Source: Phoronis ovalis (taxonomy: Eukaryota; Phoronida; Phoronidae). Taken from it: a stretch of 50,150 nucleotides of DNA. The position numbers were made by a program, and so were the translations under genes. The stretch is taken from the NCBI GenBank assembly GCA_028565635.1, contig JAOXYB010028066.1:1-50150 (forward strand), in the 5' to 3' direction. Below, piece after piece: positions 34,701 to 46,200 of the stretch. The notes beneath the pieces are model-generated. The model did not search any database. It saw only the letters and a list, made by a program, of their open reading frames with translations, and was not told the origin of the DNA. Numbering within the stretch: the first letter of the stretch is position 1; every line of letters begins with the position of its first letter.

Positions 34701-37700
34701 AAATCATAGTAAAATTTTTGTACCTTTTAAAATAGAGGTTATAACGAAGAATCTGCAACTGACTTTTTTGCATTCTGGGGGAGCATCCAAACACATCTTA
34801 ATAATTTAAAACAATGATAACTGTTGAAGGAGGGAGATTTAGATACCCAGTAAACAAAATAAAGAAATATATTCTTACCTTAATGCAAAGTAATGGATTT
34901 GGGTGTTGATTTTGTTAACCTTTTATAAGATTAATTTAAAATACGTCGAATTAAGGTTGTAAGTTCAAAACTACCGAAGCAACTTTATGCTAATGCAATA
35001 AGTTCGATGTTTTCCGCATTTTCATTATGGCCTTGCTAGGTAATTCTTTAATTAGAACTAAAGGTGTTACAAGGTGTTAATGATAAGTGTTAAACGATGT
35101 TACAATTCAAGTTATCCATCTTACCAGATATGATAAGTTATTGTTTTAGTTTATTAATATGACCTGTCAGTAAATATCCACTGATGCTAATTATTGTAAT
35201 TACTTGAAGTTATAAGAAATGTAAGTTGTGGATATTATATCAATTAAATTCTTTTCACGTAGGAAAGCTTATTTTTACTAATGACCATTCAAATGACCAC
35301 GCAAATTATGCATTTACCTTTTCTGTAAACTATCTATTATATATGTTTATATTTTTTAAGATGTTTAATACATATGTTCTTAAGACAGATATATATGGTT
35401 TGAAAGTTATAATATAGTATAAATAGTTTAAAATAACATGAAAATACTTAAACACATCGTGATGCACAAAAGTAGTTTTTATTGTTTTAAAGAGAAAGCA
35501 AGTCTTTCTGGATTTTTTACACTTGCTCGCTTATTCCCCACTTAAGTTCGATATATATATATATTTTTTATGCTTGACTCACTTCCGGAAGTTACCATAC
35601 GGAATTATTGTAATTATGCATGATAGCACCTGGAATTTATTCATGCATGCCAATGTGTCGGCAAACGAGACATAATAATGTTGTCGTTATTTCTACTGTA
35701 ATGAAATAATAAAAGATTGCACGAAAAACAACGAATTTTTTATCAATTCAATAAAATACTTTTTTATTATTAGTTTTAAATAACACTAGGTTTTCAAATT
35801 CGCCTATGAATAAAATTGGAGGCAAAATAGTCAATCGTAAATTCAACAGTTTCAAGTGAGTTTGTAATATTGCAATTGTAATTTCGGTTTTCTAGTGTGC
35901 TCGGATATTTCATGTGTGCAGTTTTCCATTCTGTAGCTTGGGGATATTTTGTATAATAGATGAAAATGGATCTAAACAGAAAGGTGGGGATTATAACTGT
36001 TATGCCTCGGGAAACCCATCAACATTTAGAGTAGTTTTACTATAAACTTTCACCATTGTTAGCTAAACAAAAGCGTAAGACTAGAGTAAGATTATTAAGA
36101 CGATATTTCTCATCAAAAATATATTAAAATGCATAAATATACTACATTTTAAACGATAATTGAAATGAGACAATCAGTACATGATTTTTAACTTTAATAT
36201 TGCGTTAATTTGTGCTGTATTATGAACACAGAAAATCCATATACTTTGTGAATAGCCACCCTGAAAAGAACTCATTCTATTATCTCGCACTACAAAATAT
36301 ATTGTTAGATTTTTCAAAGAGTTTATTCTTCGTCTTCTGTTACATATTCTATTGCCTAAGAGAACCATCTTTTCTGTGGTGAAAATACGGGATATAAAGC
36401 AAAGTGAGTAACTTGAACAGAGTATTTCATTCTTCTTATCCAGTATAGCTGTATGATTTCAATGTATCAGCATCATGCTTGAATGTGTAGCTTGAACATT
36501 TGACAAATCTCCATATTTATTTTCATGGGAATTTCAATTTATTCGGTTGTTTCGATCGCGTCTTTCTTTAAATTTGACTGGGTGTTATTTCAGGAAGTTG
36601 GAACTTCATGGAGTTTTACCATCGATACCAGTATGCCATGGATTATTATTACAAAGCTCTGTTTTTGCATTGATGAATCTTTTACGACGTTCCTTCTTCA
36701 AAGTGCCTGAAAATATTTTGGGCGGAATGAAATAAGCAAACGTCTAAAGGCGGGTGCATCCAGATCGGACTGAAGTACTGAAATGCTACGTGTCGGGTGT
36801 TATTCAATATCTACACCGTGTCGTCTAGGTCACCAATACAGGTCACAAGGTAAGGGACACTTTGTCACTAATACATGCTGCAGTCACTATCAGACGTGGT
36901 GGAACAGCCTTTCCAAATATCAAATACAATCCTATCTGTGTTAGAAGAAAATTATTTTGCAATATTTCATCTGTGTTGTCTGATGTTTAAGTGCTTTGTG
37001 ATAAATTCAAAGTATAAATTACCGAAATGCAAGCATAATAAGTTTTTTTTTAACAAAAATATCTTGAAATTTAACCACATTTATCATGGTTTGGTCAAGA
37101 GGGAAACAACGCTCTTAATATTTTAGATGTGTGTGTAAAAAAATATGTTTGATCCTTCTGTTGACTTATAACTGAAAAAATATTCGGTCTGGATATTAAA
37201 AAATAATAAGCCCCTATATATCTATAACTTATTGCCTGCTGGTATAAATCTATAATGTATTTATATAAACCAATTTACTTGTGTGAAATCCAAGTCAAAC
37301 CACTAAAACATAACTCTGCAATTTAAGGGAAAATGAGTTTTTATTTGCAAATTACAATTTATTATATTGTAAACAAACAAAAATGCGGGCTTAGAGGATA
37401 TAATATTCATAATGTTTCCTTTAAGAATCTCTAAATGTTAAGGTACATTTACACATTGCAAGTTACTATCTATTGCTATAAATAGTTGCTGTCATCTGGA
37501 ATTCTTTTACTTATCGTAAAAGTTGTAATTTCAAATAATTCTAACCTGTAATTACCACCGAGACAGCAAGGACATTACATGTAATAATTATGTACTAGGT
37601 TGACAATATTGCATACATACAAATCATTTATATTACATTAACGAAAAATAATACTATAATTGTTACACCATTTGATCGTTAAAAAATATGCAATTATTAC

Positions 37701-39400
37701 AAGTGTAAATAATGGGAATATATTAAAACATTTAAGTACACATTTCATAAAAAGCATTTAATAAGCAATTTCGACATTTGTAAGTTTTATAATTTCAGTA
37801 ACTCATTTAATTTTTATTATCCTTTCTCATAAAAAGTATTTGATATTCTTTAGGGATGTAGTAATATAATAATATAATTATTTCACGGAGGTTTTATTTT
37901 CACTTGCTGAAAGCAAACTCTGATTGATACTTTATAAACTATGATTCATTTACTAATTTTCGCGACAATAAAACAATGATTTCATTAATTGTGATAAACA
38001 TTTAATATCAGTTACATATATGTAATTAAAAATGTTATTGCAGTCACATTTTTGTCCACAAATAAAAGGGTGCTGATTTGCTTGAAAGCGTAACTATGTG
38101 TTCGAAGCTCGTGTTATTGTGAAATGCTATCGCGAGAATTGAATTAGTTCGTTTATTGAGTTTATATTTCGAACAGGAAAAAATCCCAAGGTATGACTCT
38201 GGAGTGTAAAATGATATTTTCTCAGGTGAATTATTGGTAAATTCTCTTTGATGTACCGCAGAGCAGATGAGATTCCAGGTTTGTGTGTATCGTCGACTTT
38301 ATCAGATTGTTTCTAGATTCTCTTAGACTTGGAATGTTTGTATTAAACTATGCGCGGTTTGATATCAGTAATATAGAACGATTATACAATCATTTGTTTT
38401 ACTCACACATGCCAATTAAACAAGTACTTCAGGACATTGTGAAAATATAAAAAAATGAAAAAAAAAATCTATTTGTAGTATCGCGCGCGTATGTTTGTTA
38501 TAGAATTTATATTTATGTATACCAAAGCAAAAAAATACTATATTCATTTCTATATTAATTATACAGATCCCGTATTTTTCTTGTAGAATTTACTGTACTA
38601 AGTTCAATAACAAATAATTTTCTGATGGACTAAAGGTCAAAAATTTTATATAGGGTATAAAATATTTGTGGTATTTAGTATTTCTGTACTCCCAAATATT
38701 TCCTCCTACACATTTGCTATTAAATTTTTACTGTTAAAAGTTCGAATCCTGTTTCTAACTAATTTTTTTATAAACTAGTAAATGATAAACCTCCGTTGCT
38801 GCAGTTATTGTGGGCGGAGCATAAGATTGTGTATTTAACTGTGCTTCTGTATGGGTACCTTTCTACTTGTGTATTCAAGCATTCAATGCAGCCATATTGA
38901 AAAAGGTGATTTATTTTTGGCGGGACAATTTTTAACCCTTAACCTTGTCAAAACACCTATTTTAGGAATGCAATATGTGCATTTTAAAATGCTGGATAAC
39001 AAAACTGAAATTTGTTTAACGCATTAATATGATTTTGAAAACTATAGAGGATTTTCAATATTTTTTATCAAGTCCATTTTAAATAGCTGTAGCAATATGG
39101 AGTTATTTTCACTCGATTGAGTCTGTATTTACTGTAGTCAAGGTAGCCAACTTTCAACAAAAGAGAATCTATTTTGCGTCATTTGATTGACACTGGTGTG
39201 TATTTTAGAAATTCGTACATCAAAAATCAAAAATCTCACTCACAAATTTAATTATGTGACGTTTGGTTATTTTGCCATATAAAAATGATATTTTCTGCTC
39301 ATAAGTGAGAATGTTTTTCGCATCAGTTTGACTGGATTAACTCCACCTCCCGTGTTTCACACCTTGAGTAGATGCTATTGTCGTCGAATGAATAGCCACC
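28721..39400. other. gene desert, part 3 (upstream domain of the Sox2-type gene)
   Basis: No supported gene. Possible regulatory landmarks are an octamer ATGCAAAT at 30201-30208, the GC-rich ACCCCCGCC pair at 31304-31325, nuclear-receptor-like half-sites at 36827-36853, a GC box GGGCGG at 38812-38817 and an E2F-like TTTGGCGGGA at 38916-38925. The rest is AT-rich with simple poly(A)/(T) and TA runs. Confidence 0.5.
31295..31328. promoter_or_regulatory. isolated GC-rich island with repeated ACCCCCGCC
   Basis: GGGGGGACACCCCCG can fold as a G5/C5 hairpin. ACCCCCGCC occurs at 31304-31312 and again at 31317-31325. Such sequence suits GC-box, KLF/Sp, Zic or Gli-type zinc-finger binding, but no factor can be assigned by eye. 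The surroundings are strongly AT-rich. Confidence 0.3.
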
Positions 39401-39429
39401 TATCATGCTTGTCAGTAATCTGGTCTCTG

Positions 39430-39510
39430 ATTGGTTGATTAAACCGCTTACTGCCAATCACTATCACATGGGCGCTGAAGTATATAGGTAATTCAAAGGA
39501 GTGTTCCAAT
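39430..39510 (+). promoter_or_regulatory. Sox2-type gene core promoter: two CCAAT boxes, E-box, TATA box
   Basis: An inverted CCAAT box (ATTGG, 39430-39434), a direct CCAAT box (39454-39458), an E-box CACATG (39465-39470) and a TATA motif TATATA (39481-39486) occur in this order. Transcription would start about 25-30 bp later, near 39508-39512, leaving a 5' UTR of roughly 100-130 nt. The spacing of CCAAT and TATA elements is that of a classic RNA polymerase II promoter. Confidence 0.65.
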
Positions 39511-39611
39511 GATCAGGACGGTGGTAGCTGTCTCTCTGAAAAGCTACTGAGATTTGTATTATTATACGTGTCTACCTCTGTATAACAATACCACAGACGT
39601 TTGGTAGCTGT

Positions 39612-40553
39612 ATGAAACTGGACACTGAGTACTGTGATACTATGAATATGGAAGCAGATATGAAAATGCCGCCGCAAACTGCGACAACTCCGCCGATGTC
39701 TCATTCCCAGTCGGGGACACCACTTCAACTAACTCAGCCCGGGACACCGGGATCGCCAAAGGGAAACGGTACTCCTATAGATAATCGTGTCAAACGTCCT
39801 ATGAATGCGTTTATGGTTTGGAGTAGAGGACAGCGTAGGAAAATGGCTCAGGAAAATCCCAAAATGCATAACTCTGAAATAAGTAAAAGACTTGGAGCTG
39901 AATGGAAATTATTATCAGAAACAGAAAAACGCCCGTTTATTGACGAAGCAAAACGTCTGCGTGCCGTACATATGAAGGAACATCCAGATTACAAATATCG
40001 TCCACGACGTAAAACCAAGACATTGATGAAAAAGGATAAATACGCTCTACCAGGTATGGGTGGTGCCCCTGTACAACAGATGGGTCGTGATATGTATATG
40101 CACAACGGTTATATGCCTAACGGATATCCAATGATGTCTCAAGATCCTCACGCGTACCAACAGCATATGCCTGCACATATGCAAATGGGACAATACCCAG
40201 GTTATCAACTTCCCCCCGGTCAACAAATGACATCAGGTTCATATATGAACGGTAGTTCAAATTATACGATGTCTATGGCTCCGTATATGCAAGCACCTCC
40301 ACAACCCGCCCATGGTGGTTTACCGAAACCCGGAGAAGCACCACAGCCCGGAGGTCGTGGTAGAGGACAATGTCCAGGAGATTTACGAGAAATGATAAGT
40401 ATGTATTTACCGGGGGATCAGAACGACCCCAATGCTCAGCAACGTATGGCCATGGCTCATGCACAAGGACACTATCCCGTACAAGGTGCAGTGCCTGTCT
40501 CTCACTCGGAAGCCCAAGGACCTCAACAGACAGTACCGTTATCACATATGTAA
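39612..40553 (+). CDS. Sox2: SoxB1 HMG-box transcription factor (Sox2-type), intronless
   Basis: One 313-residue exon. The HMG box covers about residues 58-137, including [41 protein letters not shown] and [14 protein letters not shown]; the box bends DNA at ATTGTT-type sites. The SoxB motif [12 protein letters not shown] follows (137-148). A Met/Tyr/Gln/Pro-rich transactivation region holds [12 protein letters not shown] (257-268), and the protein ends in VPLSHM as vertebrate Sox2 does. The family acts in the nucleus in neural and stem-cell specification, often with POU partners. Usual SoxB1 Leu is Val at residue 119. The first ATG has a weak context (T at -3); Met11 at 39642 has A at -3 and its [11 protein letters not shown] aligns better with vertebrate starts, so it may be the real one. 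An in-frame TGA lies at 39537. GC content is clearly higher than the flanks. Sox1/2/3 cannot be separated outside vertebrates, so SoxB1 is the safe name. Confidence 0.97.
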   Translation: MKLDTEYCDTMNMEADMKMPPQTATTPPMSHSQSGTPLQLTQPGTPGSPKGNGTPIDNRVKRPMNAFMVWSRGQRRKMAQENPKMHNSEISKRLGAEWKLLSETEKRPFIDEAKRLRAVHMKEHPDYKYRPRRKTKTLMKKDKYALPGMGGAPVQQMGRDMYMHNGYMPNGYPMMSQDPHAYQQHMPAHMQMGQYPGYQLPPGQQMTSGSYMNGSSNYTMSMAPYMQAPPQPAHGGLPKPGEAPQPGGRGRGQCPGDLREMISMYLPGDQNDPNAQQRMAMAHAQGHYPVQGAVPVSHSEAQGPQQTVPLSHM

Positions 40554-41450
40554 AATTATATAAACGTTTGCCAGATTCATTTTGCCAATTTTATATTATA
40601 TATAGTAAAGCAGTATTTTTGTGTGACGTGAGAATTGTCTTGGGAAAACTCTGATGACAATGAACATTATATTTCGAGATAATCAAGGGTATTAAGGTCA
40701 TAAGTTTTTTAGCCTCACAGTTTATAGTACCAATCGTTATTGTCATGAGATTATTTTGCTCAGTTTTCCCTCTTTGTGCCACAATTCTTTTTGCTGAGTT
40801 GTTAAAACAAACAATCATGAGAACTGATGAAAATTAAAGAAGTCTTTAGTATTATTTAGAGGAACTTTTGATCTGAGTAATATTCTCGTAAAGAATTTGT
40901 TATGTATTTAAAAAAGACGTGTTTTATTCTACAATATTTGTATTTCTTTTAGTATTCTAACAAACAGAACCTGCGTGGTTTTTATCCCGCGCTGAAACAA
41001 ACTTTTCTATTTTCTTAAAACGCCGGTTGAATTGTGTATAATTTTGTCAGTATTCGTGATCAAACCTTGCCAGTTATTTTTATTTTTTTTGAAAAAAAAG
41101 TTTACGAATTTTTGATAAAAGTATACAGAATTCGTGCATCGCCATCTTTATTTTCATTATATCATATTCCTGACAGTAGGTTAATTTATATTGTTTATAG
41201 TGTAATTTTGCACACTGTTCATTCCTTTGCAGTTTCTAGCTGTGACGTGTGAAATTATTTTGGTTTTTTAGTGTAAGATTTTATTTGGCTGTGTCTTGAA
41301 AGAGGTGTGTATTTATATAACGTTGCCTTTCTATTGTTGCCTTTTTGTAAATATTCTTGCACATTTTTTGAAAAAGACAATTAGACGACATATTTCTTAC
41401 TGAAAGTGAAGATAACATTATCTTGTAAATAAAGATCTGTTTGAAGATTT
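40554..41450 (+). other. 3' UTR of the Sox2-type gene
   Basis: About 0.9 kb of AU-rich sequence between the stop codon and the poly(A) signal. Two TGTAAATA sequences (41346-41353 and 41424-41431) match the Pumilio recognition element UGUANAUA; the second overlaps the poly(A) hexamer. No intron signals or ORFs of note. Confidence 0.6.
41428..41433 (+). terminator. poly(A) signal of the Sox2-type gene
   Basis: AATAAA followed by T/G-rich sequence (GATCTGTTTGAAGATTTTTCTGT). It is the first canonical hexamer after the stop and predicts a mature mRNA of about 1.9 kb ending near 41450. Confidence 0.7.
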
Positions 41451-41902
41451 TTCTGTATAAATATTCTGTTTTTATTATTTTATTTTTAAGTATTATACTT
41501 ATAACAATCAGTCCTCCCGAGTGTTTCACTAAGTCTATGATTGTTTTTAGTTTTTTTATTCTCTTAAAACTGCTTGATATTATTGTTCAAACTCTAAGGT
41601 CTTAAAATTTTGTCACGATCTTCGGACTCAACAAGAAAATTGCAGTATATCACTTGATTGTTACCCAGCAGACATTTTACGAAGTGTAACCCAAGTTGAG
41701 GCAGTAAACACCTAAACTCGCGCCGAAACTTTTAAAATATCCCGAGATAAATTTTGTAAAAGCTTTAACAAATGTACTATGGTAAAAGATGTTCTGATTA
41801 AATTAAACATTTACAGTACCATGGGCAAACGAGAACAGAAAAGATATCTTCTTTGTACACAAAAAACCAAATTACTTTCGTGTCAATCAAGCAGTAAATT
41901 TT

Positions 41903-41970
41903 GAGACCCTATTCAGTTAGTGCACTGGACTGGAAACACGGCTGTTGATTGAGATCCTCGACGCTCCACC
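41903..41970 (+). pseudogene. decayed tRNA-like sequence or SINE head
   Basis: A box-A-like segment (ATTCAGTTAGTGCACTGG), an anticodon-arm-like ACTGGACTGGAAACACGG and a box-B-like GATTGAGATCC follow each other at tRNA-like spacing. The layout recalls a serine-type tRNA or the tRNA-derived head of a SINE. The T-loop lacks the standard GTTCGA and the stems do not close, so it is not a working tRNA. No poly(A) or TSD was identified. Confidence 0.4.
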
Positions 41971-43115
41971 TTCTTGCTTAAGGCTCTACCTTGGCAAATA
42001 CCTTCAAATTCTGGCTTTATATAAACTCAGTCTATTGTAAAAATTGCCCCTGAGTAAATCTCAGATAAAGTGATTTTCTTACCAAGGATTTGAACAATAG
42101 CCAAAGTTTTATTATTTAGGATGTTATTACTCAGAATGAGACGTAGACAGGAATAAGGTGATCCTGACGAGGGATTTTATCAAGAAATATATTAAAACGA
42201 CGCAAACGCATCTTTATTAGCAGTTGTTAGATGATGAAAATATGAACACACATTGAAATGAAAATTCTATAACATTAGCTTTATTTTCCCGCAAGCTAAC
42301 AGCTTATTTGGGGTTTTTATTTGTTTAAACTGAAAATGTTCAAACTAAGTGGGCTTTGAAGTTAGCTTCTGTACACATTGGTTGAATGTTGTGTTTAATA
42401 CGGCCGGGGATATGTAATTTGAGTGTTTCCTTCGATCGCTTGCATAGAAAAGGTGTGATTCAGTACAATTAAATTGTTCTAAATAAAACTAATTAAATGT
42501 TAAATTAAAAAAATGATGGTCATTACTAAGTGTAAATCTAATTCTTGACCTGAATAAGCGACTTTGTCCAAGCATTTTGTGTGTTTTTGAGTATTTTGTA
42601 AAACTGAGGAATGATACGATATTTTGTGTCATTCGTTTTCGAGTTCCACAACACAAACTTTAAATGCATGTTTGACAAGCTAGGTAAACCTAGGTAAATT
42701 ATTGCATTGTAAACTTGATACGATGATCATAGGCATTTATATCAGAACTTATCTAGCCTGTGTCCTTATAATATTCGGCTGTCAGGGAGATCTCATGGTT
42801 TATCTGCTTAGAGCTGCTTATACAACGGGTTGCTCCGCAGAATGAAATTAAATTTCATAACAGAATACAGGGACGATAAAATTATCACCACAACTTTACA
42901 CTTCCATTAAAAAATCATAACGCATTGTTTTACTAACGGTTACCTGATAGAACTGGTGATTCTCAATTTTTAGTGGTGTGTAATTAGTTTGCACTAAAAT
43001 AGAACAGAACTTATTACAAATATGTAATGTAGCAGAATGAAAAAATAAAGCTACTTTAAAAATTCACATATATGTAGACACTATCATGAATGAATAATTT
43101 GTAATATTTAGCAAC

Positions 43116-43247
43116 ATTTGCATAAAAGTAAAATTGCCAATTAAATATAACCTAAGTACGGGTATACGGTATATGTCCAGGTGACAATGTCATGATGTAG
43201 ACGTAGACACTTGTAATTGGGCTTCCTTGAAAATACACTATGCAAAT
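43116..43247. promoter_or_regulatory. pair of POU octamer motifs downstream of the Sox2-type gene
   Basis: ATTTGCAT at 43116-43123 and ATGCAAAT at 43240-43247 are perfect octamers in opposite orientation, 1.7 kb past the poly(A) signal. SoxB1 genes are commonly regulated by POU factors with Sox partners. No good Sox half-site abuts either one. About four octamers are expected by chance in a window of this size and composition, so only the pairing is suggestive. Confidence 0.2.
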
Positions 43248-46200
43248 TCACAGCAAAAATATACTGCATATAAGGTTGCGTCGTTGACTCAGCTGCATAC
43301 TGTTTATAGGATGCTTAGACTATTCCTGATCTCTTTTCCATAATATGTTGAAAAAAATGCGATAATACAATTTTATAATAATTAATTTCACCGCGCTAAA
43401 TTAGGCAGGGATCTGAAACAACATGTGCTAGATACTCGGTGCAGTATGTAAAATCCCAATTCCAGGTATGTATTCCCGAGAAACATACAACCAATAAGTT
43501 AAACATCAATACTTGGAACTTGAAATGTCAGCTTGTCCCCATAGACAAGACCATCTCGTCGAACCAATTTCGAGTAATCTAGATTCACAATTTATTAATG
43601 CATTTTCAGCCCTAGAAAATATGTACCTGTTCGGGAGCTACTTCTTGTTAAACCGATATATGCCAGCAGAGTAGGACTAGAGTGACATAAGTATAAACTT
43701 CAGCCTAGATGTAAAAAATGGATGACAATGATTGTAATTCCCAATATTATGTTGTGCAATATTTGCGGTTGACACTTTAAATGTTTTCGTATGTAACAAT
43801 GACCAACAAACTTATTGCAGTTTATTTTTAATTTGAGAGGTGATCTGACACCGAGCACAGTTTCTCTATTTTTAATAAAATGTTACAACGCCCTATAGGC
43901 TTGTTATTTACGTATGTACTTGTACCAAGAATTATTTCAAAAAAACAAAGTCTTGAATTAAATTTATAAAAGTCCTCCATAACACAAGATGATTACGAGA
44001 CAAAGTCAGAAGGATGTACTAAAGAGAGCCTTTTTTGTAAATGTACCAACTAAAAGAAAAATCAAGAATGAAAAATAGTTTTTACATTAAATATACTAGC
44101 TGCTTAGATACTTTGCAAGTTTAGACGAAATGATTGAGAGTGAGTGACAGGCTGACAAATTCAATTTATTAGAAAATCACTGCTATCTAATGAAATGACA
44201 GAAGAAGACCGACATAGCGTTGAAACTAATGTTTGATACATTTCTGTAATGGAATCGCAATCACCGATTTTAGCACTTTCAATTAGTGTATTGCAATTTT
44301 TAAAGCAGTGGCCAGATTTTTTGCAGAAAACTTCTCATCTCACCTATATAACATGTGAAGCGAAATAGCAAAGAACTTGTTATTAAACAAGATAACTGCA
44401 ACCCAATACACATTTTACACAGAACACGACAAACAAATGCAGTGCAATATATTCTCGAATTCCACTCATGTGCAACGATTTTAACGTTTAATAACTTTAT
44501 AAATGTTGCTATGTGCTATACAAACAAAAAGTTTATTTGCTTAATGAAATTTTTATAATCGCTGACTTTATATTTTTCTAATGTATTATACATTACAGAA
44601 TAGACACCCCTGTGTTAAGATGTTTTATAGTAGGCATTGATCATTTTTCTATCACTTTGTGTTAGTGTAACTTTGCGAACTGTACATAATAAGCTCTTAT
44701 TCTGTATTTATGTTTTGTATTCTTTATCTGGATAATGACTCTATAGAGAATGGATAATTTGTGTGATGATAAAATACAATAAAAATGTGAAACCTTTTAA
44801 TGTAGTTGGATTATATAATGGGAAAATGTGAAACGTCAGTACACACGGTAATAAATATAAAGAACACATATTTTTCAGTAAGTAACAAAGTCAAAAATAT
44901 AATACCTTACATATTCCCATTTATACATGTAATTCCTTTTAATGCTCAGTACTTGGAATACACACTAATGATTGAGAAAGAAAATGTGATATTTTTTAAG
45001 CCTTGATGATTGCTTTTCTGCCAGATGGCATATCAAGTACAAGTCGTATGGCTGCCGATTCGGGCAGAGTAAAGTTATGTGGTCGACAATGTCCGTTCTG
45101 TATTTTACTAGTAGAGTTCTCTATGTTAAAGACTATAGCCGAATCCGTGTAGATTATGTGCTTGATAAGGAAACCTCACTCCTTCGAGCGATACGATATG
45201 CTTCCGAGACATGCAGGTAAAATTAGATCAAGTTGTATCTGAATGAAGGCATTGTCAACAATGAAAGCAGGTGCTCTTTGATTACTTGTCAAATTAAACC
45301 TGATATTAACTTTATTTTCCTGCACATATCACCATTCTGTAGATTACTAACAGAAGTAGTAAACTTGCTTAGTTATGAATAAAAAAAACCTAAATGTAAC
45401 GCAGTAGAATTTAGTATATTCTAAAGTTTCTGACAAATTCATTTTATGAATAAAGAATTATTTTAATTTTTACGTTTTGTAAATAATAGAATGCACTTAG
45501 GTGTATGAAACAAGTCAGCACGGTAGAAAAACTCATGCACCATACTTTGAGTTCGATTGTACTCTTTACAGGTAATTAAAAGTCATGTAGTTATTTTACT
45601 GACATTGTTTTCTGACTTAGTGTATGGATAAAAACATGATTTTTCACTTATTAGTTAGTAAGAAAAATGGTTATTTCTTAGAATATAAAATTTTTTGCCA
45701 GACAAGTAAGAAAAATGTCTCTACTAGCAGGGTCAATTGGGAAATAAACGGAAAATAACTCGGAAATAATCATATCACCTATAGTTAGATGTTCAAATTT
45801 TATAGCTCTTGAAAACGGAGATTAAAAGGCTGGTTGTAATTAAAACAACTGTTTTAGTAAATTGTCTTTCCGACCGCACCCGATACGTTACAAGTAAATT
45901 TAACTTTTTCTTTCTGTGAAGAGTTACTATAATTAAGAAAAAAAAGTTCGAAATGTATGTGTTTGAGATTTTAAATTCAAAATTAGAACGTATTTTTAAA
46001 AAATTGTAAAAAGAAGATAGCTAGACTGGAAAATTGTCGTATATGTGATAGCTGGTATAATTTATTCTAATTAGAAAACAATAAATACATACTCGATCAA
46101 ATGTGTTGGCTTTAGATGTTTATTTTTCAGTTTGTCTTTGTTTACACTCCATGAAGCATCGTTTGTATAGAAACCAGTGTATTTCTTTATCCCAGGTTCT

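Noticed and set aside
38730-38757. tRNA box-B-like GTTCGAATCC
   Set aside because: The flanking bases do not form a T-stem and no box A lies at the right distance.
40273-40654. Open frames antisense and in another frame over the Sox2-type gene
   Set aside because: Both overlap the strongly supported SoxB1 C-terminal coding region and show no protein-family features.
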